The position numbers were made by a program, and so were the translations under genes. A DNA stretch of 28,475 nt from a virus, in IMG/VR virus record IMGVR_UViG_3300046007_004619, positions 1 to 28,475 of that record. One strand, written 5' to 3'. This document shows, piece after piece, positions 1 to 7,654 of this stretch (the stretch's first letter is position 1; every line of letters starts with the position of its first letter). Below the pieces are notes generated by a model. That model saw only the letters and a list, made by a program, of their open reading frames with translations, was not told the origin of the DNA and made no database searches.

Positions 1-2504
1 AGAAGAGGATCTTGTACATCAAGTTGAACTTCTTTTGCTGCTTCTTTAATAGCCTCGAAAGAAATTTTATAATTTTCTTTTAAAGCTTCTCCATTACCTC
101 CTCCATTACCTCCTGTAGGTTTCTCAATGCCTTGGGCTAAACTAGCTTTTTGCAAACTCTCTAATGCTTTACCAGCTTCTTCATTTCCTTGAGCATAGGC
201 AGCCATTAAAATGTCTATATCTTTTTGATTCCTATTTAGGAAATCTTTTCTTGCCGCTGCTATTTTATTACCTGTTGCTTTTAAGTTATCTACTTCAGCT
301 CTAGCAATAGCATCGGAGGCATCTACTTTTGAAGGGGTAAATGTACCTTTAGTTTGCTCATCTGTTTTTGCTAATTCTTTTTTTACTTTATTAACTGTCT
401 CAATATATTTCTTATCAAAGAAATTTACTGCTTTATCTAGTTTGTCTAATTCAGCTAAACCATCTTTAGTTAATAAACCAGAACCACTTTTAAATTTCTC
501 TAGTTCTTTTTTAGCAAAATCTAATTTAGCTTTAACTACTTTAGACTGAACATCAGCTTCAGCAGTATATTGAGCAAACTCTTGTGGAGTAGTTGCAGAA
601 GCTATTTTCTGAGCATCGGCAACATCTTGGAACAATTCATTTCTTTGTGCTTGTACAGCAGCAAGTTTTGCTGAGAAGTTTGCTAATTCAGCAATAGCTC
701 CGATAAAAGTTAATTGTTTAAGTGCAGCTCCTAACCCATTTATGAAAGTAGTAAACTTTGAAACATTATTTCCAGCTTCAATAACTCCTCTAGCATAAAG
801 AGCTTGTGCCCCAGTAACGACAGCATAACCAGTAGCTAAAGAACCAAGACCAATTAAAAGGTCTTGCATAGTTTGTTTTAACTTAGCTGTATCATTAGTT
901 AAATCAGAAATACCTTCAATGCTTCCAGTTGTAAATTTAAGAATACCGATAAGCATTTCAGAAGATGCTTTATAAACATTTTCAGCAAATAAAGTCCAAG
1001 AAGTATTAAGCCTTCCTATATTAGCATTTAAACCATTAGCAGCAGTAGCAAAAGCTTCTTGACCGTAAGTATTAGCGAGAACTTCTGATAATCTTATAAC
1101 GGCATCATGAGCATTGATAGCACCTTTTTTCATACTATCATATAACTCAGATACAGTTATGTTTAAGGCTTGTGCTTGTGCATTAGTTACACCAGGAATT
1201 GTTTGAGCAAGCTGTTTTGTTAATTCTTCTGCTTGTAGTTTCGTTTTGTTAAAAATTTGTGATAATGCTAGATAAATCCCATAAGTTTGGTCACTATTTA
1301 AATGTAAAGTAGTAACTACTGTATTTATGTTTTGGAATATTTTTCTAGTATTTTCCGCAGATTCTCCAGCAGCTATAAAAGAAGCAGAGGCATTAGAATA
1401 AGACGTTCTAAGAGCATTTACTGAAATACCTGTTCTATCAGCTTCTTCTCTTAGAAATTGAAGTTCTCTACCAGCTCCGGCTGAACTTTTAAATATAGCA
1501 GTTAAAGAAGCTGAAGCTGATTCTAAAGCTATACCAGCTCTAGGAATACTTAATAAACCTTGCTGGATTAAATTAATAGCTGTGTTTAATGTCCTATAAG
1601 AAAGAATGATTTCTCCAACATGAACAAGAATATTTTTATGTTTACTTGTAACACTATCCAAAGCAGAAGAAGTTTCCTTAACTTTTTGTGCTACTTTTTC
1701 TTGTTCAGCAGCTATTGTACGAGTAGCTCCTGAAATAAAACTATAAGACAAATCAGGAGCAGCAGATGAAATAGTCCTAGCATCAACTTTAGAAACTGCT
1801 GTTGATTGTTTAGGTTGAACAAATCCAGAAGAAAAAGGAGTATAACCTCTATTATCAGCACCTTTCTTAGCAGCTATTTGTTTTTCTCTTTGTTCAATTT
1901 CATTAAACATTGAGACATACATAGCTCTCCTGCTATTTAAGGAAGCTTGTGTATTAAAGTTTTGTTTATCTAATTCTTCTTTATGTTTTCTGGATATAAG
2001 TTCTTCTTGTTCTTTTATAAAAGCAGCATAGATAGAGTTAGCTTCTTTTTGTTTTTCAAGATTTTCTTTTTCTACTTTAGCTCTATTCTCTGAAACAAAA
2101 CCAGAAGCAAAAGGTTTATAACCTCTACTATCTGCTTGAGAAGCACTAGCCCCAAGATTAGCCGCAAAAGTTCCTGCTTTTAAAGTATTTTGAATAACAA
2201 CTTGCTCTTTTAACTTAGCATTTAATTGGTTAGTTAAAGAGATAGCTGATCTTATTTTATTTTCTTCATCTAATCTTGAACGAGCAATGTTATCTATAGA
2301 AGCTAAATACTTCTCAGCTAATCTTTGCTTCTCTTTTAAAGCAGCATCAAGTTGAAGTTCTGTTGCGATTTGTTTATTTAAAGCGTTATTTTGCCTTTCA
2401 ATAGCATCTTTAATACTATCTTGAGATTTACCCAATCTAGCAACACCATCTTCATATTTAACAGTGTTAAGTTCTAAGTCAATTGTTAAGACTTTTTTAC
2501 TCAT
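1..2504 (-). CDS. Tail tape measure protein (gpH-like), partial
   Basis: An open frame with no stop runs from an ATG at 2504 to the left edge, giving 834 visible residues; the C-terminus lies outside the window. In siphoviruses the tape measure sets tail length and is later involved in DNA passage. The call rests on position (directly after the gpG/gpGT chaperone genes, overlapping the GT stop by 8 bases), on size (lambda gpH is about 850 residues) and on composition. The first ~200 residues are charged and coiled-coil-like (Lys/Glu/Gln-rich), followed by long Ala/Ser-rich helices. Hydrophobic stretches occur near residues 530-600 (motif GLGSLATGYAVVTGAQALYA). A 14-residue motif of the form ADxRGYxPFxSGFV occurs twice, at residues 124-137 and 216-229. 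A Gly/Asn-rich linker (GGNGGGNGE) lies near the window edge. Confidence 0.9.
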   Translation of the reverse strand, partial: MSKKVLTIDLELNTVKYEDGVARLGKSQDSIKDAIERQNNALNKQIATELQLDAALKEKQRLAEKYLASIDNIARSRLDEENKIRSAISLTNQLNAKLKEQVVIQNTLKAGTFAANLGASASQADSRGYKPFASGFVSENRAKVEKENLEKQKEANSIYAAFIKEQEELISRKHKEELDKQNFNTQASLNSRRAMYVSMFNEIEQREKQIAAKKGADNRGYTPFSSGFVQPKQSTAVSKVDARTISSAAPDLSYSFISGATRTIAAEQEKVAQKVKETSSALDSVTSKHKNILVHVGEIILSYRTLNTAINLIQQGLLSIPRAGIALESASASLTAIFKSSAGAGRELQFLREEADRTGISVNALRTSYSNASASFIAAGESAENTRKIFQNINTVVTTLHLNSDQTYGIYLALSQIFNKTKLQAEELTKQLAQTIPGVTNAQAQALNITVSELYDSMKKGAINAHDAVIRLSEVLANTYGQEAFATAANGLNANIGRLNTSWTLFAENVYKASSEMLIGILKFTTGSIEGISDLTNDTAKLKQTMQDLLIGLGSLATGYAVVTGAQALYARGVIEAGNNVSKFTTFINGLGAALKQLTFIGAIAELANFSAKLAAVQAQRNELFQDVADAQKIASATTPQEFAQYTAEADVQSKVVKAKLDFAKKELEKFKSGSGLLTKDGLAELDKLDKAVNFFDKKYIETVNKVKKELAKTDEQTKGTFTPSKVDASDAIARAEVDNLKATGNKIAAARKDFLNRNQKDIDILMAAYAQGNEEAGKALESLQKASLAQGIEKPTGGNGGGNGEALKENYKISFEAIKEAAKEVQLDVQDPL
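1818..2135 (-). repeat. Internal duplication in tape measure protein
   Basis: Bases 2094-2135 and 1818-1859 encode in frame the related 14-mers ADSRGYKPFASGFV and ADNRGYTPFSSGFV, 92 residues apart. Each is followed by Lys/Glu/Gln-rich coil sequence. The period suggests duplication of a segment of the N-terminal coiled-coil region; this is inference from the two motif copies. Confidence 0.7.
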
Positions 2505-3311
2505 TAGTTTCGCCTTTAGGAACTATAACGTCAAGAAATCCGCTATGAATAAACGGTATTTTAAATAATGTATCTTTAAGTGGGAGTTGTTCTTCTCGAA
2601 TAAGTTCAAGAAGAATATTCTGAGGGAGTCCGTAATACTCATTAAGATAATTACGGATAATCTTATAGACTTCAAAAATCTGCTCGTTTGTTTCCCAAAG
2701 ATAGAAAATCTCAATATCATTCTCTTCTTCAGGAAGGATTTCATTTTCCGCGAAAGGTAATCCAGGGAAAGCTTCTTTTGTTTTCTCTAAAGTCTTTCTA
2801 GCTTCTTCAGCTTTATGTTCTTCAGAGTAGTTTAAAAGAAGTTTCCCATAGAATTCTCCCGCTTCAATTAGTTTTTTATTTCAGCTTCCTTGAAGTCAAC
2901 ATTATACAATGTTTTCAAATAAGCAGTAATAAGAGAACCCTTCCAAGGAATAGAATCAAGATACATATTGGTGAGGACTTCCAAAGCTCCAGAAGCATCT
3001 TCCCAGAAGGGTTCAATAACTTTAACTGTTCTTGTATCTTTAACAGTAATTGTTTCAGAAACTTCAAGAGTTTCCTCATCGTAGATTGTGATTATTGCAT
3101 TTTTTATATAAAGAATTTCTTCTTTTAAAGTTACTTCTGCTTCTACTTCTGAAAGGTCTTTGATTTCTTCCAGTTTTTGTTGAGCAGCTTTTGCTGAATA
3201 TCTTTTGAAACCAACGAGGATTGTTGTTTCTTTACCTTCTGCATCTTTAGCAGAAGTTACAGGAATTTCAACAAAAGGAGATTGAGAAGAAATGAATAAT
3301 TTTTTAGCCAT
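2497..3311 (-). CDS. Tail assembly chaperone gpGT (-1 frameshift product)
   Basis: Reading starts at ATG 3311, follows the gpG frame to the slippery heptamer at 2877-2871, slips back one base and continues CTA ATT GAA... to TAA at 2499-2497. I translated the whole -1 frame by hand: it is open for 124 codons after the slip (LIEAGEFYGKLLLNYSEEHK at the start, GFLDVIVPKGETNE at the end), giving a fusion of 271 residues, close to the lambda gpGT size. In lambda-like phages gpGT is made in small amounts, bridges gpG bound to the tape measure with tail tube subunits, and is absent from the finished tail. The T stop overlaps the tape measure start by 8 bases. No independent start codon with a ribosome site was seen for T, so frameshifting is the likely way it is made. 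Confidence 0.9.
2868..3311 (-). CDS. Tail assembly chaperone gpG-like
   Basis: A 147-residue protein (lambda gpG is 140) starting MAKKLFISSQ and ending EAEIKN. It is thought to coat the tape measure protein during tail assembly. I chose ATG 3311 instead of the upstream in-frame ATG at 3362. An AAGGA lies 8 bases before ATG 3311, whereas the longer start would add 17 residues overlapping the end of the preceding gene. The protein has a beta-rich N-terminal half (LVGFKRYSAKAAQQKLEEIK) and a helical C-terminal part. Its stop codon directly follows the slippery heptamer. Identity is by position and by the frameshift arrangement, since gpG sequences diverge strongly. Confidence 0.88.
   Translation of the reverse strand: MAKKLFISSQSPFVEIPVTSAKDAEGKETTILVGFKRYSAKAAQQKLEEIKDLSEVEAEVTLKEEILYIKNAIITIYDEETLEVSETITVKDTRTVKVIEPFWEDASGALEVLTNMYLDSIPWKGSLITAYLKTLYNVDFKEAEIKN
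2871..2877 (-). promoter_or_regulatory. Programmed -1 ribosomal frameshift site (A AAA AAC)
   Basis: On the minus strand the gpG frame reads GAA ATA AAA AAC TAA, so the heptamer A AAA AAC fits the canonical X XXY YYZ pattern in phase. The zero-frame stop follows immediately. An SD-like AAGGA (2891-2887) ends 9 bases before the heptamer, a spacing close to the stimulatory SD of E. coli dnaX. The -1 frame is open for 124 codons beyond. Lambda itself uses GGGAAAG at the same place. Confidence 0.92.
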
Positions 3312-3322
3312 GATTATTATCC

Positions 3323-3565
3323 TTAGAAAGAAGTTGGTTGAGCTACTGCACGAACCCAGCACATAATACCTTTTTGAAGGTCAGTTCTACCTTCATTTAA
3401 CCATCGCATATCTATTTGATGGTTACCTGTATTTGCATTAGTTACAGCTAAGTAGTCATAAAGTTTACCTAATTCTTCCCCTAAAGATTTGATTTTATTC
3501 ATACAATCAATTTCATCTTGAGTTAAATCCCGATACCCTTTTATTAAAGTATGTTGATCTTTCAT
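3323..3565 (-). CDS. acb2: Acb2/Tad1-family cyclic-nucleotide sponge (anti-CBASS candidate)
   Basis: An 80-residue protein with the family's conserved pattern: N-terminal HTLIKGYRDLTQDEIDCMN, middle DxRWLxxGRTxLQxGxM, and C-terminal RAVAQPTSF. Proteins of this family form small helical hairpins that assemble into oligomers. Characterised Acb2 proteins sequester cyclic dinucleotide and trinucleotide signals of CBASS; the related Tad1 sequesters the Thoeris signal. Tyr11 and Lys26 are present at positions I recall as ligand-contacting in the characterised Pseudomonas phage Acb2. The gene sits inside the tail operon between tail tube and gpG, so it would be expressed late with the virion genes. 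An AGGACAAA ribosome site precedes the ATG, and its last codons overlap the gpG ribosome site. Family membership is judged from remembered consensus; which signal it binds cannot be told. Confidence 0.85.
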   Translation of the reverse strand: MKDQHTLIKGYRDLTQDEIDCMNKIKSLGEELGKLYDYLAVTNANTGNHQIDMRWLNEGRTDLQKGIMCWVRAVAQPTSF

Positions 3566-3601
3566 TTTGTCCTCACAAAGGTTTATAAAAGAACCTGCAA
3601 A

Positions 3602-3626
3602 CAGATAGAAGAAAAACTCCTATCTG
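3602..3626 (-). other. Hairpin between tail tube and acb2 genes
   Basis: Minus-strand arms CAGATAGGA and TTCTATCTG pair over 9 bp (one G-T wobble) around a 7-base loop. The hairpin lies in the 79-base gap after the tail tube stop, one of the two largest gaps in the operon. There is no clean U-tract after it, so it may be an RNA-processing or stability element or a weak attenuator rather than a full terminator. Confidence 0.4.
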
Positions 3627-3644
3627 AAGCGGCCGTGTTAAAGA

Positions 3645-4907
3645 TTATTGATAAAAGATAAAACTAGAACCTGTATTTCTAAAGGTAACATCCCTTCCTA
3701 AATACGTTGCAACTTTACCTTGTTTTACGTTTGCTAATTGCAGTTTATCCCACATATAAGCAACTGTACTACCAGCAACTGAACCACCAAATTTAATAAT
3801 ACCAGCAAAGAATTGAGTAGTATTAGCATCAGGGTTAAATACACCAACTTCACCAACTTGAGGTTCCAACATAGTTACAGAAACATCTGTTGGAGTTGCA
3901 CCTTTAGCAAAACCTTGGTCACAACCAGTTAAGTAACGTTGGTAGTCATAACCAAAGAAGTTTGGTGCAGATAAGGTTGAGAAACAGAAAGTCTCAGCAG
4001 CAGTATCACCTTTAGAAACAGTTGCAGTGCCAGTAGCAGTACCAGTTCCAGTAGAACCTTTAGCGTAATATTGAAGCTTAGTTGTGGTTGTTGCATAAGC
4101 TACAAAGTCACCATTCAAGATTGAAGGTGTTAAACCTGAAACTCTAATACGAACAATATTACCAACTGGAACAGAATGAGCAGCCGCAGCAGTTACAACA
4201 GCTTTAGCACCTACATAAGTTACAGAAGTAATAGTACCTAATGAGGTATAAACTGGAGTAACACTCATATTAATCAACTGAGCTGTTTTAACCGTACTTG
4301 CTAGAACAGAAGGAGCAACACGAGTTGTTTGTGTACCAAAACTTGCAGTTTGTTTTGCAACAGCAGCAGGTTCATCAGCATTACCTTTAAGACTGAACTT
4401 TAAAGTTGGTACTTCGCCCAAACTAGCATTAACATCTACTGTTCCGCGTAAATCCCAGAACTTAGTAAGTTTATCGTTTGTTGCATCATCTGGAGAAGCA
4501 AAACGAACATCAGCAGTACCATAGTCAGCAGATTCAATTGCATTATCTACCCAAACTTCTTTTGTGGCAGCATCAACAATAACATTACCACCACAAACTT
4601 GGAACAGTTTCCAAATAGAAGCTGCATCAGGGTTAATTGCAGTACCCATATCAGAAAGAACTTGGTTGAATGTAGTAACACTCATATCAATATACTTGTC
4701 TTTCTCATAGGTATATTCATCACGGGATAGTGAGTCACCTAAGTATTGGAAACTTCCTGTATCTCTTGTAGTATCAGCAGAAATTTCTGTACAAGCAATA
4801 GCAGTAGTTGGGCCGAGGGAAGCAGTTGCTACTTTATTAGCACTTCCTGAAGCTGTTTGTAAACCAAAATAAACTGCTTGGTTCTTCTCATGGAACTTAA
4901 TTGCCAT
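3645..4907 (-). CDS. Major tail tube protein (gpV-like) with inserted beta domain
   Basis: A 420-residue protein expected to form the stacked rings of the tail tube. Its place between the tail terminator and the gpG/GT genes matches lambda V. The start MAIKFHEKNQAVYFGLQT and the segment FWDLRGTVDVNASLGEVPTLKFSLKGN resemble tail tube proteins. It is much longer than lambda gpV (246). Residues ~222-300 (TSLGTITSVTYVGAKAVVTA through YYAKGSTGTG) look like a small all-beta domain found inserted in many phage virion proteins, with a conserved sense of VPVGNIVRIRVSGLTPSILNGDF. This insert is bounded by Thr/Gly-rich linkers and probably sits on the tube surface. A GGAG inside the end of the preceding 47-residue ORF serves as ribosome site. 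Confidence 0.85.
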   Translation of the reverse strand: MAIKFHEKNQAVYFGLQTASGSANKVATASLGPTTAIACTEISADTTRDTGSFQYLGDSLSRDEYTYEKDKYIDMSVTTFNQVLSDMGTAINPDAASIWKLFQVCGGNVIVDAATKEVWVDNAIESADYGTADVRFASPDDATNDKLTKFWDLRGTVDVNASLGEVPTLKFSLKGNADEPAAVAKQTASFGTQTTRVAPSVLASTVKTAQLINMSVTPVYTSLGTITSVTYVGAKAVVTAAAAHSVPVGNIVRIRVSGLTPSILNGDFVAYATTTTKLQYYAKGSTGTGTATGTATVSKGDTAAETFCFSTLSAPNFFGYDYQRYLTGCDQGFAKGATPTDVSVTMLEPQVGEVGVFNPDANTTQFFAGIIKFGGSVAGSTVAYMWDKLQLANVKQGKVATYLGRDVTFRNTGSSFIFYQ

Positions 4908-4910
4908 TAA

Positions 4911-5054
4911 TTATTCTCCTTCTGGAAGTTGGGTTGATTCTTCAGAAGGTACTTGTATCTGACCGCAAACACTATCTGGATTAACTGTTGGTGCAGTTTC
5001 TCCTCTACGATTCTCTGTTACTGTACCATCTTCGTTAATGATATAACTAGACAT
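4911..5054 (-). CDS. Small 47-residue protein in tail operon
   Basis: ATG at 5054 to TAA at 4913-4911 encodes MSSYIINEDGTVTENRRGET followed by a Pro/Gln/Glu-rich tail ending LPEGE. It has a good ribosome site (AGAGG, 7 bases before ATG) and fills the gap between the tail terminator and tail tube genes. Its final codons (GAAGGAGAATAA) contain the ribosome site of the tail tube gene, so the two are probably translated together. The function is unknown; it is hydrophilic, with no membrane segment and one Cys. Proteins this short at this place are common in phage tail operons. Confidence 0.7.
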   Translation of the reverse strand: MSSYIINEDGTVTENRRGETAPTVNPDSVCGQIQVPSEESTQLPEGE

Positions 5055-5063
5055 AATTTACCT

Positions 5064-5483
5064 CTAAGTTAAAAGAGTATTGGTTGGGAAGTTTATTTTC
5101 CATTCGGATATAAACCAGAATGTATTATTGTTAATTCCAGCAGGTTCACCGTTTACATAACAAAAGCCTGTGTTTACATCATTTGGAAGATTCGGGTTAA
5201 ATGATGAAAGAATCTTATAAACATTTATAAAGACAGAACGAAAGTCAGCAACATCACAAATATATTTTATATAGAAACTCTGAACTAAGTCGTCTGCATT
5301 TTTCTCGTAAAGGTCAAAAGTTGCTATAACTTCTGGGTGAGAGTTTCTTATCGGCCCATAACCTACTGTAATCTTCGGCTTACCTAACTCATCTGGCATT
5401 TCTTGTTCATTTGCTTTAGCTTCTTCAATGATATAAGAAGTTTCAGTTTCAAGCTTATTTATAAGAACTGATAAAGAAATCAT
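5064..5483 (-). CDS. Tail terminator (gpU-like)
   Basis: A 139-residue protein (lambda gpU is 131) starting MISLSVLINKLETETSYIIE. It has mixed alpha/beta character with the pattern of tail terminators: an N-terminal helix, a strand region around KITVGYGPIRNSHPEVIATF, a helix in DFRSVFINVYKILSSF, and a final strand WFISEWKINF. It would cap the tail tube and form the interface to the head. Its start overlaps the preceding stop (ATGA) and AAGGA precedes it. The assignment is mainly by gene order and size. Confidence 0.7.
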   Translation of the reverse strand: MISLSVLINKLETETSYIIEEAKANEQEMPDELGKPKITVGYGPIRNSHPEVIATFDLYEKNADDLVQSFYIKYICDVADFRSVFINVYKILSSFNPNLPNDVNTGFCYVNGEPAGINNNTFWFISEWKINFPTNTLLT

Positions 5484-5791
5484 AAAGGTTCCTTAGAGAT
5501 ATACTCGCAGATAAGTTCTGTAACACCAGTTAAATCATGTATTGGTTGGTTGGTTACTTTAAAGGTTAGGGAGTATGCTGTATCTTCAAAGGTAAAAGTA
5601 TTTCCAGAAGTTACACCAAGTTCCGCACAATCAACTGTTGAGATAATAAAACGAAAGTCTTGTTTCTCAACCTTATAAGTTCCGTTATAAAGTGTTTCTT
5701 GTAAATAGTTTGGAAGCCCTTTTATCGAACCTGCTTCAAACTCAAGATCAACACCTGTAAGGTTAAATAGTAATTCTAAGTCTTCAGTCAT
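5480..5791 (-). CDS. Head-tail joining protein (FII-like)
   Basis: A 103-residue small beta protein (lambda gpFII is 117). The segment LGVTSGNTFTFEDTAYSLTF followed by a C-terminal strand (VTELICEYISK) fits the FII pattern of an upstream strand, a Gly turn in front of a beta hairpin, and a last strand. FII-type proteins close the head connector and provide the surface for the tail. The start has no clear ribosome site but overlaps the previous stop in CTATGA, so it is probably translationally coupled. In lambda FII precedes Z; here it follows the Z-like gene. Confidence 0.6.
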   Translation of the reverse strand: MTEDLELLFNLTGVDLEFEAGSIKGLPNYLQETLYNGTYKVEKQDFRFIISTVDCAELGVTSGNTFTFEDTAYSLTFKVTNQPIHDLTGVTELICEYISKEPL

Positions 5792-6435
5792 AGGAAATCT
5801 ATTGAGTCAATGATTATTTGTTCTGCTTTCTTCTTTGCTTGATGTACTTTGGTATCGTGGTCATACATGTGCATAGCTAAAGCAGCTAGTGTTGGGCCAA
5901 ATAAAGGTTTTACCGGTAAACGTTTACTACTTTGTCTTTCTAGCATTATTGATCTACCAGGCCCAATATTATTACCTTCACTATCTTGCCTATACCTTCT
6001 AACTAAATTACCTTTAGCATCCCTTGAAGTAAAACCACCACGATTAGTTTTACCATAAACTACTTTAATTCTTCCACGAATAATCTCAACAAAATGTACC
6101 CATCCATCATGTACTTTATCTCCTGGCCCTATATTACCTTTAATTGGCCTTAATCTATTCATATATCTGGAAAGATTAATACTAGGTTGGGAATAAGATA
6201 ACTCCCCTTTAATAACATTACGACCAAAGTCTTGTACTTTTGCAGCTTTACCAATTAAAACAGAATCTAAATCTCCAGGCGCTCTATAATGTCTTTGGAC
6301 AGCAAGCCTAAGTTCTGAATGAATTGCTAAAGCTGCTCTACCTACACCTAACGAAATATCTTTTTTAATCCTTTTAGGGTTCAAAGCTTCTTGAAGAAGT
6401 TCTAACCCATTTATCTTAGCAATAGATATAGTCAT
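5788..6435 (-). CDS. Tail completion / neck protein (gpZ-like)
   Basis: A 215-residue basic protein (lambda gpZ is 192) starting MTISIAKINGLELLQEALNP. Features typical of minor tail protein Z are the N-terminal helices with LGVGRAALAIHSELR, the central YMNRLRPIKG, WVHFVEIIRGRIKVVYG, and the near-C-terminal PLFGPTLAALAMHMYD, where the family has a conserved P(x)GP motif. It is thought to act at the head-proximal end of the tail. No Shine-Dalgarno sequence precedes the ATG: the 20 bases before it are pyrimidine-rich (CTCTCCTACCCTAT). The 28-base gap after the capsid gene is also without an alternative start. Translation may depend on re-initiation. Confidence 0.7.
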   Translation of the reverse strand: MTISIAKINGLELLQEALNPKRIKKDISLGVGRAALAIHSELRLAVQRHYRAPGDLDSVLIGKAAKVQDFGRNVIKGELSYSQPSINLSRYMNRLRPIKGNIGPGDKVHDGWVHFVEIIRGRIKVVYGKTNRGGFTSRDAKGNLVRRYRQDSEGNNIGPGRSIMLERQSSKRLPVKPLFGPTLAALAMHMYDHDTKVHQAKKKAEQIIIDSIDFL

Positions 6436-6463
6436 ATAGGGTAGGAGAGCAATTATTTAACGA

Positions 6464-7654
6464 TTAAGCAATAACTTTCCATGCCACACAAGATTCTATG
6501 TCCTTGTGCGCCATTAAGAAGTTAGTATGGTATTCATACTCTTCCTGACCAGTTTTCTCATTCATCCAATAGTTCATCCAACGTGGCATAGAAGCCCAGT
6601 TAGCTCTTGGATGCATAATACGACCATAAATCTTCAATGCGTTTTCAGCAGAAGGAAGAGAAAGAACCCAACCATTACCAATATAAGAAGTCTCAACACC
6701 AGTAATACGATCATTGTAAACCGCATTATAGGTATAGATATTAATTAACGCACCGTTATCTAAAGGATATGATCTTCTAAAAGTCAAACCTTTATATTCC
6801 TGCGCTCTTGGTAACAAGTCTTGTGCAACACGAACAACACTTGAAATAGTCAAATCAGAAGAAACCAAATAGTTTTTGGTCAAATCATAATTAAATACAT
6901 CATAAGCATCATCAGACATTACAACAGCAGAAGAACCAGAACGTGCATTAGCAGTTTCATAGATTCTTACAACGTCAAGAACTGGAGTACAAGATTTATC
7001 ATCAACTTTAGCTTTACTCCAAGCTCTTGCACCAGCAGTACCGCCAGAAAGAACAGGAAGAACAGTTGTTGAACTATCCCAAGGAGCAGTAACAGCAGAA
7101 GCAGTTAAGTTCACAGAAGGAATAAGTTTCAAACTATTCAATTGAGCAGTAGTTCTGATAACAGTTCTATTGAAATCATAACGAACAATAGGATGATTTT
7201 CACCAGAAGCTTGATAACCACCATAAAGGAAAATATCAGCAGCAGTTTTCTCAAACAAGTTCTCAAAGCGATATTCTGCCAGAGTTACTTTTTGTTGCAA
7301 TCTTAAAGCTTTGTTAGCTAAAACATCAACTTGACCAAATTGTTGACCAAATTGTCTACTGTTTAAAGTTTCAAAATCATCTGAAGTAATACTTTCTTTT
7401 GAATAAGCAAAGTACAATTCTTTTGTACCAAAGTCATTCAATTTAATTGGAGTAGCATCAGCAGTTGGAGCAACAAATTGACCCATAACATTCTTAATGT
7501 TATATTCTTGGTCAAGATTTACTCTTGTTCTATCTGAATATTGTGGAGCAGGAAAGAAACTTTGCAACCAATTAGGTCTCTTAGTTTCCATAGCTTCCAG
7601 CGCACCAGAAAGAATAGGTGCAACTTGATATGCGTCAAGAAATTGTGTAACCAT
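6464..7654 (-). CDS. Major capsid protein (gpE-like)
   Basis: A 396-residue protein of the lambda gpE family of HK97-fold capsid proteins. Recognisable parts are the start with PNWLQSFFP, the E-loop region (NVMGQFVAPTADATPIKLND), the spine and P-domain with QQKVTLAEYRFENLFEKTAA and VVMSDDAYDVFNYD, and the end RIMHPRANWASMPRWMNYW. It is longer than lambda gpE (341), with extra sequence around residues 175-220 (Ser/Thr/Gly-rich). AGGAG lies 10 bases before the ATG, and the preceding stop overlaps the start as TAATG. No separate cleaved N-terminal delta domain is obvious, which agrees with a separate scaffold. Confidence 0.93.
   Translation of the reverse strand: MVTQFLDAYQVAPILSGALEAMETKRPNWLQSFFPAPQYSDRTRVNLDQEYNIKNVMGQFVAPTADATPIKLNDFGTKELYFAYSKESITSDDFETLNSRQFGQQFGQVDVLANKALRLQQKVTLAEYRFENLFEKTAADIFLYGGYQASGENHPIVRYDFNRTVIRTTAQLNSLKLIPSVNLTASAVTAPWDSSTTVLPVLSGGTAGARAWSKAKVDDKSCTPVLDVVRIYETANARSGSSAVVMSDDAYDVFNYDLTKNYLVSSDLTISSVVRVAQDLLPRAQEYKGLTFRRSYPLDNGALINIYTYNAVYNDRITGVETSYIGNGWVLSLPSAENALKIYGRIMHPRANWASMPRWMNYWMNEKTGQEEYEYHTNFLMAHKDIESCVAWKVIA

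Noticed and set aside
2523-2744. 73-codon minus-strand ORF with its own ATG
   Set aside because: It lies in another frame of the T region of gpGT, where the -1 frame is continuously open from the slippery site to the tape measure start.
3312-3362. Longer gpG start at 3362 adding 17 residues
   Set aside because: The added sequence overlaps the conserved C-terminus of the Acb2-like protein, and ATG 3311 has the ribosome site.
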